From Ancylobacter novellus DSM 506 (GTDB lineage Bacteria; Pseudomonadota; Alphaproteobacteria; Rhizobiales; Xanthobacteraceae), in assembly GCF_000092925.1 (NCBI RefSeq), contig NC_014217.1, forward strand, positions 1,550,001 through 1,614,000: a DNA stretch of 64,000 nucleotides, in the 5' to 3' direction. Positions 30,433-39,779 of the stretch are shown in pieces; the stretch's first letter is position 1, and each line of letters begins with the position of its first letter. Made by a program: the position numbers and the translations under genes. A model generated the notes under the pieces. The model was given only the letters and a program-made list of their open reading frames with translations, was not told the DNA's origin and ran no database searches.

Positions 30433-31914
30433 ATGAGCGAACTCACCCGCCTCACCATCACCGCCGCCCGCGAGGGGTTGGCGCAGGGCCATTTCACCGC
30501 CACCGAGCTTACCGAGGCGTATCTCGCCGCCATCGAGCCGGCGGGCGACCTCAACGCCTATGTGCTGACGACGCCGGAGAAGGCGCTGGAGACGGCCAAG
30601 GCCAGCGACGCGCGCATCGCCAAGGGCGAGGCGGGGCCGCTGGAAGGCATCCCGCTCGGCATCAAGGACAATTACGCGGTCGACGGCGTGCGCACCACGG
30701 CCGGCTCGAACATCCTGAAGAACTTCGTCCCGGCTTACGAATCGACGGTGACCTCGCAGCTCTGGCGCGACGGCGCGGTCTTTCTCGGCAAGCTGAACCA
30801 GGACGAGTTCGCCATGGGCTCGTCCACCGAATCGAGCGCCTTCGGCCCGACGGTGAACCCGTGGCGGCGCAACGGCTCCGAGCAGCCGCTGGTGCCGGGC
30901 GGTTCCTCGGGCGGGTCGGCGGCGGCGGTGGCGGCGCATATCGCGGCCGGCGCGGCGGGCACCGACACCGGCGGTTCGATCCGCCAGCCGGCGGCCTTCA
31001 CCGGCACGGTGGGCATCAAGCCGACCTATGGCCGCTGCTCGCGCTGGGGCATCATCGCCTATGCCTCCTCGCTCGATCAGGCCGGGCCGATCGCCCGCTC
31101 GGTGAACGACGCCGCGCTGCTGCTGCGTTCCATGGCCGGGCACGATCCGAAGGATTCGACCAGCGCCGACCTCGCCGTTCCGGACTACGAAGTGCATTGC
31201 GGCAGCTCCGTGCGCGGCAAGCGCATCGGCATCCCCAGGGAGTACCGCGTCGACGGCATGTCGCCGGAGATCGCGGCGCTGTGGGACAAGGGCGCCGACA
31301 TGCTGCGCGACGCCGGCGCCGAGATCGTCGATATAAGCCTGCCGCATACAAAGTACGCCCTGCCGGCCTATTACATCGTGGCGCTGGCCGAGGCCTCCTC
31401 GAACCTCGCCCGCTATGACGGCGTGCGCTATGGCGAGCGGGTGCCGGGCCGCGACATCGTCGAGATGTACGAGAAGACCCGCGCCGCCGGCTTCGGCGAC
31501 GAGGTGCGCCGGCGCATCATGATCGGCACCTATGTGCTCTCGGCCGGCTATTACGACGCCTATTATTTGAAGGCGCAGAAGGTCCGCACGCTGATCAAGC
31601 GCGACTTCGAGAACGCCTTCGCCGACGGCATCGACGCGGTGCTGGCGCCCGCGACGCCGTCGCCGGCCTTCGGCATCGGCGAGAAGTCGGGCGCCGATCC
31701 CGTCGAGATGTATCTGCAGGACGTGTTCACGGTGACGCTGAACATGGCCGGCCTGCCGGGCATCTCGGTGCCGGCGGGGCTGTCCTCGGAAGGGCTGCCG
31801 CTCGGCCTGCAGCTCATCGGCCGGCCCTTCGGCGAGGAGGGGCTGTTCTCGCTTGCCCAGGTGATCGAGGAGGCCGCCGGGCGCTTCGACGTCACCGACC
31901 GCTGGTGGGAGTGA
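30433..31914 (+). CDS. gatA: Aspartyl/glutamyl-tRNA(Asn/Gln) amidotransferase subunit A
   Basis: The 493-residue glutamine amidase supplies ammonia for converting Glu-tRNA(Gln) or Asp-tRNA(Asn). The amidase signature is complete: Lys78 in GIPLGIKDN, the cis-Ser at 158 in PGGSSGGSA and nucleophile Ser182 in [10 protein letters not shown]. The ATG is used because GGAG lies eight bases upstream; a GTG three codons earlier overlaps the gatC stop. It is followed after only four bases by the chorismate mutase gene. Confidence 0.97.
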   Translation: MSELTRLTITAAREGLAQGHFTATELTEAYLAAIEPAGDLNAYVLTTPEKALETAKASDARIAKGEAGPLEGIPLGIKDNYAVDGVRTTAGSNILKNFVPAYESTVTSQLWRDGAVFLGKLNQDEFAMGSSTESSAFGPTVNPWRRNGSEQPLVPGGSSGGSAAAVAAHIAAGAAGTDTGGSIRQPAAFTGTVGIKPTYGRCSRWGIIAYASSLDQAGPIARSVNDAALLLRSMAGHDPKDSTSADLAVPDYEVHCGSSVRGKRIGIPREYRVDGMSPEIAALWDKGADMLRDAGAEIVDISLPHTKYALPAYYIVALAEASSNLARYDGVRYGERVPGRDIVEMYEKTRAAGFGDEVRRRIMIGTYVLSAGYYDAYYLKAQKVRTLIKRDFENAFADGIDAVLAPATPSPAFGIGEKSGADPVEMYLQDVFTVTLNMAGLPGISVPAGLSSEGLPLGLQLIGRPFGEEGLFSLAQVIEEAAGRFDVTDRWWE

Positions 31915-31918
31915 TCGG

Positions 31919-32212
31919 ATGCGCGACCTGCCCGAGAACGAGCGCTCCCTCGCGCCCTTCCGGGCGGAGATCGACATCATCGACGCTCAGATGGTGGAGC
32001 TGCTCGCCCGCCGCTTCGAGGTGGTCAAGCACGTCATCGCGGTGAAGCAGGCGGAAGGGCTGGCAGCCCTGCTGCCCGAGCGGGTGGAGGACGTGATCGA
32101 CAAGGTCAGCGCCCGCGCCGAGACCCAGGGCGTGCCGCCCGAACTGGTGGAGAAGCTCTGGCGCGTGCTGATCGAGTGGGTGGTCGAGTACGAGAACGAG
32201 CGCCTGGGTTGA
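31919..32212 (+). CDS. Chorismate mutase family protein (AroQ fold)
   Basis: The 97-residue all-helical protein fits the AroQ class: FRAEIDIIDAQMVELLARRFEVVKHVIAVKQ, then LPERVEDVIDKVSARAE and VEKLWRVLIEWVVEYE. The first-helix Arg and mid-helix Lys expected in the active site are present. Such enzymes convert chorismate to prephenate; the related isochorismate-pyruvate lyases share the fold. It is probably cotranscribed with gatCA. Confidence 0.88.
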   Translation: MRDLPENERSLAPFRAEIDIIDAQMVELLARRFEVVKHVIAVKQAEGLAALLPERVEDVIDKVSARAETQGVPPELVEKLWRVLIEWVVEYENERLG

Positions 32213-32227
32213 GGCGAGCCGACCGCG

Positions 32228-32521
32228 CTAGCGGTCGAGGGAATGCACGGCCTCGTCGAGCGCGTCCTGCTCGACTGTCACTTGTCCCGCCGCCCACTCG
32301 GCGAAATGCGCCGCGTTGCGGCAGAAATCGGGGACCGGCGCACCCGGCTCCGCCTGCCGCAGCCAGTCGCGGCATTCCTCGCCGGACTGGCAGCCGAGGC
32401 AGCGCTGGGCGCCGGCGCGCAGCGCCTCGTCCGGAATCAGCGGGAATTGCGGGTCGAAACCGGCCCGAATCATCATCTGGCGGAACAGCGCCAGCCGCTC
32501 GTCGATGGTGTCCACGCGCAT
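32228..32521 (-). CDS. DUF6455 family protein
   Basis: The 97-residue product has the spaced cysteines RCLGCQSGEECRDWL and PDFCRNAAHFAEW that characterise DUF6455, a small alphaproteobacterial family possibly binding metal or an iron-sulfur centre (an inference from the Cys pattern). No signal peptide or membrane segment is seen. It converges on the chorismate mutase gene and lies downstream of the dehydratase gene on the same strand. Confidence 0.82.
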   Translation of the reverse strand: MRVDTIDERLALFRQMMIRAGFDPQFPLIPDEALRAGAQRCLGCQSGEECRDWLRQAEPGAPVPDFCRNAAHFAEWAAGQVTVEQDALDEAVHSLDR

Positions 32522-32583
32522 GCTCGCCTCCCTTTGCCTGCCGGCAGGGTGGCGGATCTGTCAGCTCCCGACGTTGATTCCGA

Positions 32584-33540
32584 TCAATCGGGCAGTACCC
32601 AGCGCCGGAAGACCGCAAGGTCGATATTGCCGCCCGACAGCACCACGCCGACGCGCCGTCCGGCCATGCGGTTCTTCTCCTGCATCAGCGCTGCCAGCGC
32701 CGCCGCGCCGGCGCCTTCGGCCAGCATGTGCGTGTCGGTCCAGTAGGTGCGGATGGCTTCCGCCACCTCGTCGTCGGTGACGGTGACGACGCGCGCGACG
32801 CCGTCGCGGATGACATCGAGAGCGGTGGGATCGGGAATGCGCACGGCGAGGCCGTCGGCCATCGTGTCGGCGCTGTTCAACGTGACCGGATGGCCCACTT
32901 CCAGCGAGCGGGCGTAGGCAGGTGCATGGGCGCTCTGCACGCCGACGATCTCGGTGTTCAGGCCGAGCAGGTCGCGGGTGCGGATGGCGCCGCATATGCC
33001 CGATCCCAACCCGATCGGCACATAGAGCACGTCGAGCGGCGGGGCGGCGCGGAACAGTTCGAGAGCCCAGGTCGCGACGCCGACCACCAGATCGGGGTGG
33101 AAGGACGGCGCGAAGATCAGGCCCTCCTCGTCGGCGAGTCGCATGGCGTGCTGGCGGGCGGCGTCGAAATCGGCCCCGTGCTCGATCAGCCGGGCGTCGA
33201 GCGCGCGCATCGCGGCGTTCTTCTCGACGCTGTTGCCGTGCGGCACGACGATGGTGACGGGAATGCCCACGCGCCGGCCGGCGAAGGCCAGCGACTGGCC
33301 GTGATTGCCGCGCGTGGCCGAGATGATGCCCGCCTTCGCGTGCCCGCTTTCCGCCAGCCGGTCGAGATGGATGAGCCCGCCGCGTACCTTGAAGGCGCCG
33401 GTCGGCGTCTGGTTCTCATGCTTCACCCAGACTTCCGCGCCAACCCGCTCGGCCAGCAGCGGCCAGGCATATTGGTGCGTGCCGGGAAAGACCGCATGCA
33501 CCTGCCGCAGGGCGTGTTCCAGCTCGTCGAGGGTGAACAT
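32584..33540 (-). CDS. Threonine dehydratase-like PLP enzyme
   Basis: The 318-residue fold-type II PLP enzyme has Lys51 in GAFKVRGG as the Schiff-base lysine, ATRGNHGQSLA, a glycine-rich phosphate loop VPIGLGSGICG in place of the usual GGGGL, and a C-terminal VVLSGGNIDL. It lacks the C-terminal regulatory domain of biosynthetic IlvA, so a catabolic threonine/serine dehydratase or a related hydroxyamino-acid eliminase is more likely. The ATG at 33540 is used; a TTG lies four codons further up. Confidence 0.88.
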   Translation of the reverse strand: MFTLDELEHALRQVHAVFPGTHQYAWPLLAERVGAEVWVKHENQTPTGAFKVRGGLIHLDRLAESGHAKAGIISATRGNHGQSLAFAGRRVGIPVTIVVPHGNSVEKNAAMRALDARLIEHGADFDAARQHAMRLADEEGLIFAPSFHPDLVVGVATWALELFRAAPPLDVLYVPIGLGSGICGAIRTRDLLGLNTEIVGVQSAHAPAYARSLEVGHPVTLNSADTMADGLAVRIPDPTALDVIRDGVARVVTVTDDEVAEAIRTYWTDTHMLAEGAGAAALAALMQEKNRMAGRRVGVVLSGGNIDLAVFRRWVLPD

Positions 33541-33695
33541 GGGCAAACTCAACTGACGGCGGGGGACAGGCGAGCAATAGGCGATCGCCGCCGGACGGTA
33601 AACCTAGCCCTACGGCGGCCCGTGCCGGTTGCGGCGCTGGGGCCCAGGGAGTAGGGAAACGGCGACGAAATCCGTTGTGACGAGATGCGCCGCCC

Positions 33696-35174
33696 ATGAA
33701 CATGCACGCCCGCCCCGCCGACCCGAAGAAGCTGATCAAGGGCGCGACCGGCGACTGGGAAGTCGTGATCGGCATGGAAATCCATGCCCAGGTCACCTCC
33801 AACTCCAAGCTGTTCTCCGGCGCCTCGACCGCGTTCGGCGGCGAGCCGAACAGCCATGTCTCGCTCGTCGACGCGGCCATGCCGGGCATGCTGCCGGTGA
33901 TCAACGAGGAATGCGTGAAGCAGGCGGTGCGCACCGGGCTGGGCCTGAAGGCGCAGATCAACAACCGCTCGGTGTTCGACCGCAAGAACTACTTCTACCC
34001 GGACCTGCCGCAGGGCTACCAGATCAGCCAGTACAAGAGCCCCATCGTCGGCGAGGGCGTGGTGCTGGTCGACATGTCGGAAGGCCGCATCGAGGTCGGC
34101 ATCGAGCGCCTGCACCTGGAGCAGGACGCCGGCAAGTCGATCCACGATTTGCACCCGACGCAGTCGCTGGTCGACCTCAACCGTTCCGGCGTGGCGCTGA
34201 TGGAGATCGTCTCCAAGCCGGACCTGCGCTCCTCCGAGGAAGCCAAGGCCTTCGTGACCAAGCTGCGCACCATCCTGCGCTATCTCGGCACCTGCGACGG
34301 CGACATGGAGAAGGGCAACCTGCGCGCCGACGTGAACGTCTCCGTGCGCAAGCCGGGCGACGATTTCGGCACGCGTTGCGAGATCAAGAACGTCAATTCC
34401 ATCCGCTTCATCGGCCAGGCCATCGAGACCGAGGCGCGTCGTCAGATCGGCATCATCGAGGATGGCGGCACGATCGACCAGGAGACGCGTCTGTTCGACC
34501 CCAACAAGGGCGAGACGCGTTCCATGCGCTCGAAGGAAGAGGCGCACGACTACCGCTACTTCCCCGATCCGGACCTGCTGCCGCTCGAATTCGACGACGC
34601 CTTCGTCACCGAGCTCGCCGCGCATCTGCCCGAGCTGCCGGACGAGAAGAAGGCGCGCTTCGTCTCGGCCTACGGGCTCTCGGCCTATGACGCCGACGTG
34701 CTGGTCGCCGAGAAGGACACGGCGGACTATTACGAGGCGGTGGCGAAGGGCCGCGACGCCAAGGCGGCGGCGAACTTCGTCATCAACGAGCTGTTCGGCC
34801 GGCTGAACAAGGAAGGCAAGGACATCGCCTCCTCGCCCGTCTCGGCCGCGCAGATCGGCGCCATCGTCGACCTGATCGCCGACGGCACCATCTCCGGCAA
34901 GATCGCCAAGGACCTGTTCGACATCTGCTTCACCGAAGGCGGCGAGCCGCGCGAGATCGTGGAAGCCCGCGGCATGAAGCAGGTCACCGACACCGGCGCC
35001 ATCGAGGCGGCGGTCGACGCGATCATCGCCGCCAATCCCGACAAGGTGGAGCAGGTGAAGGCCAAGCCCACCATGCTCGGCTGGTTCGTCGGTCAGGTGA
35101 TGAAGCAGACCGGCGGCAAGGCCAACCCGCAGGCGGTGAACGAGCTGCTCAAGGGCAAGCTGGGGATCGAGTGA
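33696..35174 (+). CDS. gatB: Aspartyl/glutamyl-tRNA(Asn/Gln) amidotransferase subunit B
   Basis: The 492-residue subunit binds misacylated tRNA and performs the kinase and transamidase step. [32 protein letters not shown] and HLEQDAGKS motifs are all present, with the C-terminal YqeY-like tail domain (about 345-490). It is separated from gatCA by genes on the opposite strand. The stop overlaps the next start (TGATG). Confidence 0.97.
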   Translation: MNMHARPADPKKLIKGATGDWEVVIGMEIHAQVTSNSKLFSGASTAFGGEPNSHVSLVDAAMPGMLPVINEECVKQAVRTGLGLKAQINNRSVFDRKNYFYPDLPQGYQISQYKSPIVGEGVVLVDMSEGRIEVGIERLHLEQDAGKSIHDLHPTQSLVDLNRSGVALMEIVSKPDLRSSEEAKAFVTKLRTILRYLGTCDGDMEKGNLRADVNVSVRKPGDDFGTRCEIKNVNSIRFIGQAIETEARRQIGIIEDGGTIDQETRLFDPNKGETRSMRSKEEAHDYRYFPDPDLLPLEFDDAFVTELAAHLPELPDEKKARFVSAYGLSAYDADVLVAEKDTADYYEAVAKGRDAKAAANFVINELFGRLNKEGKDIASSPVSAAQIGAIVDLIADGTISGKIAKDLFDICFTEGGEPREIVEARGMKQVTDTGAIEAAVDAIIAANPDKVEQVKAKPTMLGWFVGQVMKQTGGKANPQAVNELLKGKLGIE

Positions 35175-35665
35175 TGGCGCCGGCGGAGGCGGCTTCCGGC
35201 GCGCTGGTCTTCCGGCCGGCGCGGCCGGAGGATCTGGTCGCGATCGTCGGCCTGTTCGTCGGCGACGAGGCCGGCGGCCATGGCGACACGCTGGATGACG
35301 CGGTGATGCCGCGTTACGAGGCCGCGCTCGCCCGCATCCTGGCGAGCCCCAATGACCGTCTCTATGTCGCCGAGGAGGAGGGCCGGGTGGTCGGCACCTT
35401 CCAGCTGACCTTCATCCAGACCCTCGTCCATCGCGGGCGGCTGCGGGCGACGGTGGAATCGGTACATGTCGCCGGCGACCGGCGCAGCCGCGGCATCGGC
35501 GCGGCGATGATCGCCTTTGCGGTCGAGGAGGCGCGCAAGGCCGGCGCCGGCGTGGTGCAGCTCACTTCGAACAAGCGCCGCACGCAGGCCCACCGCTTCT
35601 ATGAGCAGATTGGCTTCACGCGCAGCCACGAGGGCTTCAAGATGGAGCTCGACGAGCAGGCGTGA
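35174..35665 (+). CDS. GNAT family N-acetyltransferase
   Basis: The 163-residue product has the GNAT core: RPARPEDLVAIVGLF, VAEEEGRVVGTFQLTF, ESVHVAGDRRSRGIGAAMIAFA with the acetyl-CoA loop RSRGIG, and AHRFYEQIGFTRSHEGFKMEL. It is the same size and type as the GNAT gene found next to gatB in other alphaproteobacteria. The start shares a base with the gatB stop, indicating coupled translation. The substrate is unknown. Confidence 0.92.
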   Translation: MAPAEAASGALVFRPARPEDLVAIVGLFVGDEAGGHGDTLDDAVMPRYEAALARILASPNDRLYVAEEEGRVVGTFQLTFIQTLVHRGRLRATVESVHVAGDRRSRGIGAAMIAFAVEEARKAGAGVVQLTSNKRRTQAHRFYEQIGFTRSHEGFKMELDEQA

Positions 35666-35698
35666 GGGGTAGGGCCGCGATGACGGCCCCATAGCCTC

Positions 35699-36388
35699 TC
35701 ACGGCAGGCAGCGGGCCATGAAGACGTGCCAGGCCTTGGCGCCGGTGAGGTTGTGGCGCGCCTTGTAGTCCCCCCATTCGGCGTTGCAGCGGTTGACCGC
35801 CTCGCGGTCGTTTTCGTCCGGCGCCTTGCTCAGAGCCGGCGCGGGATCGGGCGTCGGCCGGGCGGCGACCGAGGGCACCGAGGTGCGCGGCTTGGCCGGG
35901 GCGGCCGCCTTTTCGTCCGGCTGGTCGTCGTCGTCCTTGGGCACCGCGGTCGTGCCGGCGAGGCACTGCTTGGCGAAGTCGCGATAGGTCTGGTTGCCGG
36001 TCTCGTTCTTCGCCTTCAGCTCGTTCCACAGATCGGCACATTGCTTCATGGAGGGCTGCGCGGCGGCGGCGGAGGGACCGGTCGGAGCGGTGCCGCGCTT
36101 TGGCGGCGGCGTCTCGGCGGGCTTGGCCGCCTGTGTCTTCGCGGGATCGGCATCCTTGGCGGCGGCCTTCGCGCTGTCGGCGAGGCATTTCTGCGCGAAG
36201 TCGCGATAGGTGAGGTCGCCGGTCTGATTCTTCGCCTTCATCTCGTTCCAGCGGTCGGCGCAGGCCTTCGCGGGGGAAGGCGCGTCGGTGCCGGACTGGG
36301 CGAAAACGGGCGCGGCCGCCACTATCAGGGCAGCGGCGAGGAGGGCAGGGAGCAAGGCCTCGGGCCGATTCACGGTCGCTCTCTTCAT
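35699..36388 (-). CDS. Periplasmic protein with three Cys-bounded W/K-rich repeats
   Basis: The 229-residue product has a signal peptide ending VFA-QSG. It has three copies of a module of about 27 residues that begins CxxxWxxxKA and ends with FA/FMxxCL: CADRWNEMKAKNQTGDLTYR, CADLWNELKAKNETGNQTYR and a diverged CNAEWGDYKARHNLTGAKAW. The modules are separated by Ala/Pro/Lys/Asp-rich linkers and each has one Cys pair, suggesting three small disulfide-closed helical units. Function is not known. The ATG at 36388 follows GGGGGAG by five bases. Confidence 0.8.
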   Translation of the reverse strand: MKRATVNRPEALLPALLAAALIVAAAPVFAQSGTDAPSPAKACADRWNEMKAKNQTGDLTYRDFAQKCLADSAKAAAKDADPAKTQAAKPAETPPPKRGTAPTGPSAAAAQPSMKQCADLWNELKAKNETGNQTYRDFAKQCLAGTTAVPKDDDDQPDEKAAAPAKPRTSVPSVAARPTPDPAPALSKAPDENDREAVNRCNAEWGDYKARHNLTGAKAWHVFMARCLP

Positions 36389-36728
36389 CAGCACTCCCCC
36401 CGGCGACGAATCTACCGCGTCCCGCCCGGCGAGGCGAGCGGCGCGGGCGCTTTGCCACGGCTAATGCGCAGCATCGTGAGCGGCCGGGCGCAGGCGCAAT
36501 TGAGAGGCCGGGGTGAAGACGCGCCGCCGCAGCAGGGCGATCCGCCGATGCCGGCAACTCATCGATTCGGTGGGCAGGCGTCTTTCGCGAAGCGGCGGTG
36601 CTTGCTGCTTCGAACGATGCCGGCCGGCACCGGATTGCCGCCGGTCCGGCGGGCGCTTGCCAGCGCCGGGCACCGGCTCTAGTTCTGGTGACGATCCGCG
36701 CGAGGCGGAAGACGCGAGGAACCGTCCC
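36389..36728. other. Intergenic region with no recognised gene
   Basis: This 340-base gap separates the divergent three-repeat protein and GST genes. An open frame continuous with GST starts at 36513, but its residues are Arg/Pro/Gly-rich and unlike any GST N-terminus. It presumably holds the two promoters, which I cannot point to. Confidence 0.5.
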
Positions 36729-37442
36729 ATGGCGCAGCTCCAGACCCGCCCGATCGAGCTCCATTACTGGCCGACCCCGAACGGCTGGAAGATCACCATC
36801 ATGCTCGAGGAATGCGGGCTGCCCTACGAGGTCATCCCGGTGAACATCGGCCGCGGCGACCAGTTCAAGCCCGAGTTCCTCGCCATCGCGCCCAACAACA
36901 AGATGCCGGCCATCGTCGACCCGGAAGGGCCGGACGGGCAGCCGATCTCGATCTTCGAATCGGGGGCGATCCTGCAATATCTTGGCCGCAAGACCGGCCT
37001 GTTCTACCCCGCCGACGAGCGCGGCCGGGTCGAGGTCGACCAGTGGCTGTTCTGGCAGGTCGGCGGGCTCGGCCCGATGGCCGGACAGGCGCATCATTTC
37101 CGCATCTATGCGCCGGAGAAGCTCCCCTACGCGATCGAGCGCTACACCAACGAGATGCACCGGCTCTACGGTGTCCTCAACAAGCGCCTCGCCGACCGGC
37201 CCTTCATCGCCGGCGACTATTCCATCGCCGACATCGCCTGCGTCGGCTGGGCCAAGCTGTGGCAGCGCCAAGGCCAGGATATCGCCGAGTTCCCGCATTT
37301 CGGCGCCTGGCTGGAGCGGGTGCTGGCGCGCCCGGCGGTGAAGCGCGGCCTCTCGGTAAACGCCGAGGACCGGCACAAGATCGACATCGCCACCGACAAG
37401 GAAGCGCAGGGCATCCTGTTCGGCCAGCGCGCCCGTCCGTGA
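36729..37442 (+). CDS. Glutathione S-transferase family protein (YfcG/Ure2p-like)
   Basis: The 237-residue product has a thioredoxin-like N-domain (IELHYWPTPNGWKITIMLEE, then the IAPNNKMPAIVDP and SIFESGAILQYL glutathione-binding segments) and a helical C-domain. The TPNGWK pattern, with Asn rather than a catalytic Ser or Cys, is typical of Nu-class GSTs such as YfcG and YghU, which have disulfide-bond oxidoreductase activity. GAGGA lies eight bases before the ATG. Confidence 0.93.
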   Translation: MAQLQTRPIELHYWPTPNGWKITIMLEECGLPYEVIPVNIGRGDQFKPEFLAIAPNNKMPAIVDPEGPDGQPISIFESGAILQYLGRKTGLFYPADERGRVEVDQWLFWQVGGLGPMAGQAHHFRIYAPEKLPYAIERYTNEMHRLYGVLNKRLADRPFIAGDYSIADIACVGWAKLWQRQGQDIAEFPHFGAWLERVLARPAVKRGLSVNAEDRHKIDIATDKEAQGILFGQRARP

Positions 37443-37560
37443 CACGCACCGCGCCGGCGGTGGAGCCCCCGTTTATTCGGCCTTGACCCGGGGGCGGCGG
37501 AAACCTAGACAGGGCGCCGGCTCGGAGCCGCGTTCGCCGCAAGGCGGCGTGGGGCCGTCA

Positions 37561-37652
37561 GGAGACGTGGCCGAGAGGCTGAAGGCACTCGTTTGCTAAA
37601 TGAGCAGACCCCCAAAAGGGTCTCGAGGGTTCGAATCCCTCCGTCTCCGCCA
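37561..37652 (+). tRNA. tRNA-Ser (anticodon GCU)
   Basis: The 92-base gene has a 7-bp acceptor (GGAGACG with CGTCTCC), a D arm, an anticodon loop TTGCTAA with GCT on a CTCGT/ATGAG stem, a long variable arm with GCAGACCCCCAAAAGGGTCTC, a T arm GAGGGTTCGAATCCCTC and an encoded CCA. The long variable arm and anticodon identify a serine tRNA for AGC/AGU codons. Confidence 0.96.
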
Positions 37653-37765
37653 CCAGCCTTTCCCATCGAAATCAAATACTTGCCAGGGAATGCGCAAGCG
37701 GTCCCCAAAGCTGTTCCGGGGACGCTGCGAGACGTATTCCTGCCTTGGGGAGCGGCTGTGCCGCG

Positions 37766-38002
37766 TCAGCCGCCTACACTCATATGGCGCTTCAGCTGCC
37801 GGTATTCGGCTTCGCGCTGCGCCACGTCTGTGGGTTCCGGCAGGGTCTCAGGGTCGAGAACGCCCATCATCTCGCGTGCCACGACGGGCCACAGGCGCTC
37901 GACGAGCGCGGGAATCTGAGCTTCGGGTACACCATAAATCTGTGCATCGAGCGCACACTGCGCGCGTGCGCGTTCCTCCACTGCGTTGTTCATAAATGCC
38001 AT
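37766..38002 (-). CDS. Small hypothetical protein downstream of tRNA-Ser
   Basis: The 78-residue product is charged and helical, with no signal peptide or recognised domain. Codon use looks less GC-rich than in the surroundings. An alternative ATG lies three codons in (37993). It sits between the tRNA and ppk2 on the opposite strand, a typical place for foreign remnants. It may be real or spurious. Confidence 0.45.
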   Translation of the reverse strand: MAFMNNAVEERARAQCALDAQIYGVPEAQIPALVERLWPVVAREMMGVLDPETLPEPTDVAQREAEYRQLKRHMSVGG

Positions 38003-38157
38003 CCGCCACCGACCATGGCCGGTGTCCTAGAGTTCGGGCGGAGGGGATGAGGAAGCGCTCCTCGGCGCGTCGGCATCTCGACCGGTGGGGCCGATTGCCC
38101 CCGGCACGTGCCGCTGCCATTGCGACGTGTCAGCCTAGCACGAAGTGCGGTCGGTTC

Positions 38158-38175
38158 ATGTCCAATAGTGGACAT
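38158..38175. promoter_or_regulatory. Inverted repeat ATGTCCA-N4-TGGACAT upstream of ppk2
   Basis: Two perfect 7-base arms with a 4-base spacer form an operator-like dyad in the 346-base gap before ppk2, about 175 bases ahead of its start. A second smaller dyad, TTGAA-TCG-TTCAA, lies near 38237-38249. No other gene is visible in the gap. The regulator is unknown. Confidence 0.4.
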
Positions 38176-38348
38176 AGCGGCCGAGGTCGCCGAGTTGTGT
38201 TCCGGCGTCATATGCACGGGTCGCGCTGCCGCCTCTTTGAATCGTTCAACCCTATGATACGCTGTCGAAGTCTCGGGCCGCCCAGAAGATCGGTCGAGAC
38301 AGGCGTGGCGTTTGCGGCCGGTGCGCCGCGTGGTGGAAGTGAAGCGAT

Positions 38349-39179
38349 ATGGGCGGGAAAGACGGAAGGAAGCGGGAGCTTGCCGCTGATGCGCCTGCCG
38401 AAGGTACCAAGCTCACCCGCAAGGATTACGAGGCCGAGCTGAAGCGGCTGCACGGGGAACTGGTGGCGTTGCAGGAATGGGCCAAGACCACCGGCGCCAA
38501 GATCTGCATCATCTTCGAAGGTCGCGACACCGCCGGCAAGGGCGGCACCATCAAGGCGATCATGGAGCGGGTGAGCCCGCGCGTGTTCCGCGTCGTCGCG
38601 CTGCCTGCGCCAACCGAGCGCGAGAAGACGCAAATGTACGCCCAGCGCTACCTGCCGCATCTGCCGGCGGGGGGCGAGATCGTGATCTTCGACCGCAGCT
38701 GGTACAATCGCGCCGGGGTCGAGCGGGTGATGGGATTCTGCACCGAGGAGCAGGCGGTGAAGTTCCTCGACACCATTGCGGCGGTGGAGAAGGCCATCGT
38801 CGAATCGGGCGTCATATTGCTCAAGTATTGGCTGGAGGTGAGCGAGGAGGAGCAGACGCGCCGCATCGAGCAGCGCATCCGCGATCCGCGCAAGATCTGG
38901 AAGCTGTCGCCGATGGACCTGAAGTCCTACAGCCGCTGGTACGACTATTCACGGGCGCGCGACGCGATGTTCGCCGCTTCCGACACGCCGTGGGCGCCCT
39001 GGTACGTTGCCGATTCCAACGACAAGCGGCGGGCGCGGCTCAACATCATCTCGCACCTGCTCTCGAAAATTCCGTATGGGGCGATCAAACGGGAGAAGGT
39101 GAAGCTTCCCCAGCGCCAGAAGCCGCACGGTTACGAGGAGCCGGAGGATATCCGCCACCATGTGCCGGACGTGTTCTGA
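38349..39179 (+). CDS. ppk2: Polyphosphate kinase 2 family protein
   Basis: The 276-residue P-loop enzyme has Walker A GRDTAGKGG at 58-66, Walker B in IVIFDRSWYNRAG (about 112-123) and the lid-region RIRDPRKIWKLSPMDLKS. PPK2 enzymes transfer phosphate between polyphosphate and nucleotides, usually favouring ADP or GDP phosphorylation. A charged N-terminal extension of about 25 residues precedes the domain. Three further genes follow on the same strand with gaps of 54, 45 and 1 bases. Confidence 0.93.
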   Translation: MGGKDGRKRELAADAPAEGTKLTRKDYEAELKRLHGELVALQEWAKTTGAKICIIFEGRDTAGKGGTIKAIMERVSPRVFRVVALPAPTEREKTQMYAQRYLPHLPAGGEIVIFDRSWYNRAGVERVMGFCTEEQAVKFLDTIAAVEKAIVESGVILLKYWLEVSEEEQTRRIEQRIRDPRKIWKLSPMDLKSYSRWYDYSRARDAMFAASDTPWAPWYVADSNDKRRARLNIISHLLSKIPYGAIKREKVKLPQRQKPHGYEEPEDIRHHVPDVF

Positions 39180-39233
39180 GGCACGGACGCCCCCGCAACC
39201 TGGGTCTACCTCTCCTTGGCATGGAGCCCGACG

Positions 39234-39734
39234 ATGAGCGACACCGACCAGATATCCGCGCCGCATCAGCGCCCGCTGGGCGACGAGAGCTTCATGTCGG
39301 CGGAGGACCTGCGCAGCTACATGGACAAGGTCGCCACGGCGCACGCCAAGGAGATGGTGGAGGCGGTGGAGAAGGCCGACCGGGCGCGCGACGAATTGGC
39401 CAAGACGCTGGCGGCGCCGATCGAGCTGACGCCGCAGCGGCTGGAGGAGATCACCCAGAACCTTCTGGTGAAGCTGCGTTCGGCGGCCGAGCGGGGGGAG
39501 ACCGAGCTGATGGTGATGCGCTTCCCCAACAGCCTGTGCACCGACCATGGGCGGGCCATCAACAACACGGTCGAGGGCTGGCCGGACACGCTGACCGGCC
39601 GGCCGCGGCAGGCTTACGAGCTGTGGCGCGACCGGCTGAAGCCGGCGGGCTTCGGCCTGACCGCGATGATCGTCGACTGGCCCAAGGGCATGCCGGGCGA
39701 TGTCGGCCTGTTCCTGACCTGGGGCAGGAAGTAG
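39234..39734 (+). CDS. Conserved hypothetical protein
   Basis: The 166-residue product is soluble, with an N-terminal half that is helical and charged (about 20-75) and a C-terminal part containing MVMRFPNSLCTDHGRAINN and MIVDWPKGMPGDVGLFLTW. I recognise it as resembling proteins of unknown function found in alphaproteobacteria but cannot assign a domain. The ATG is placed by GGAG seven bases upstream. It lies between ppk2 and a membrane protein gene on the same strand. Confidence 0.78.
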   Translation: MSDTDQISAPHQRPLGDESFMSAEDLRSYMDKVATAHAKEMVEAVEKADRARDELAKTLAAPIELTPQRLEEITQNLLVKLRSAAERGETELMVMRFPNSLCTDHGRAINNTVEGWPDTLTGRPRQAYELWRDRLKPAGFGLTAMIVDWPKGMPGDVGLFLTWGRK

Positions 39735-39779
39735 GGACGGCCCCGAGCGGGATCAATGAGAAGCTGAGAAGTCACGTCC

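Noticed and set aside
37699-37721. Hairpin GTCCCC...GGGGAC after tRNA-Ser as a terminator
   Set aside because: The stem is plausible but is not followed by a T-run, so I did not list it.
37561-38348. Possible integrative element at tRNA-Ser
   Set aside because: No integrase gene and no repeated copy of the tRNA 3' end were seen in the window; only a small doubtful gene and somewhat lower GC follow.
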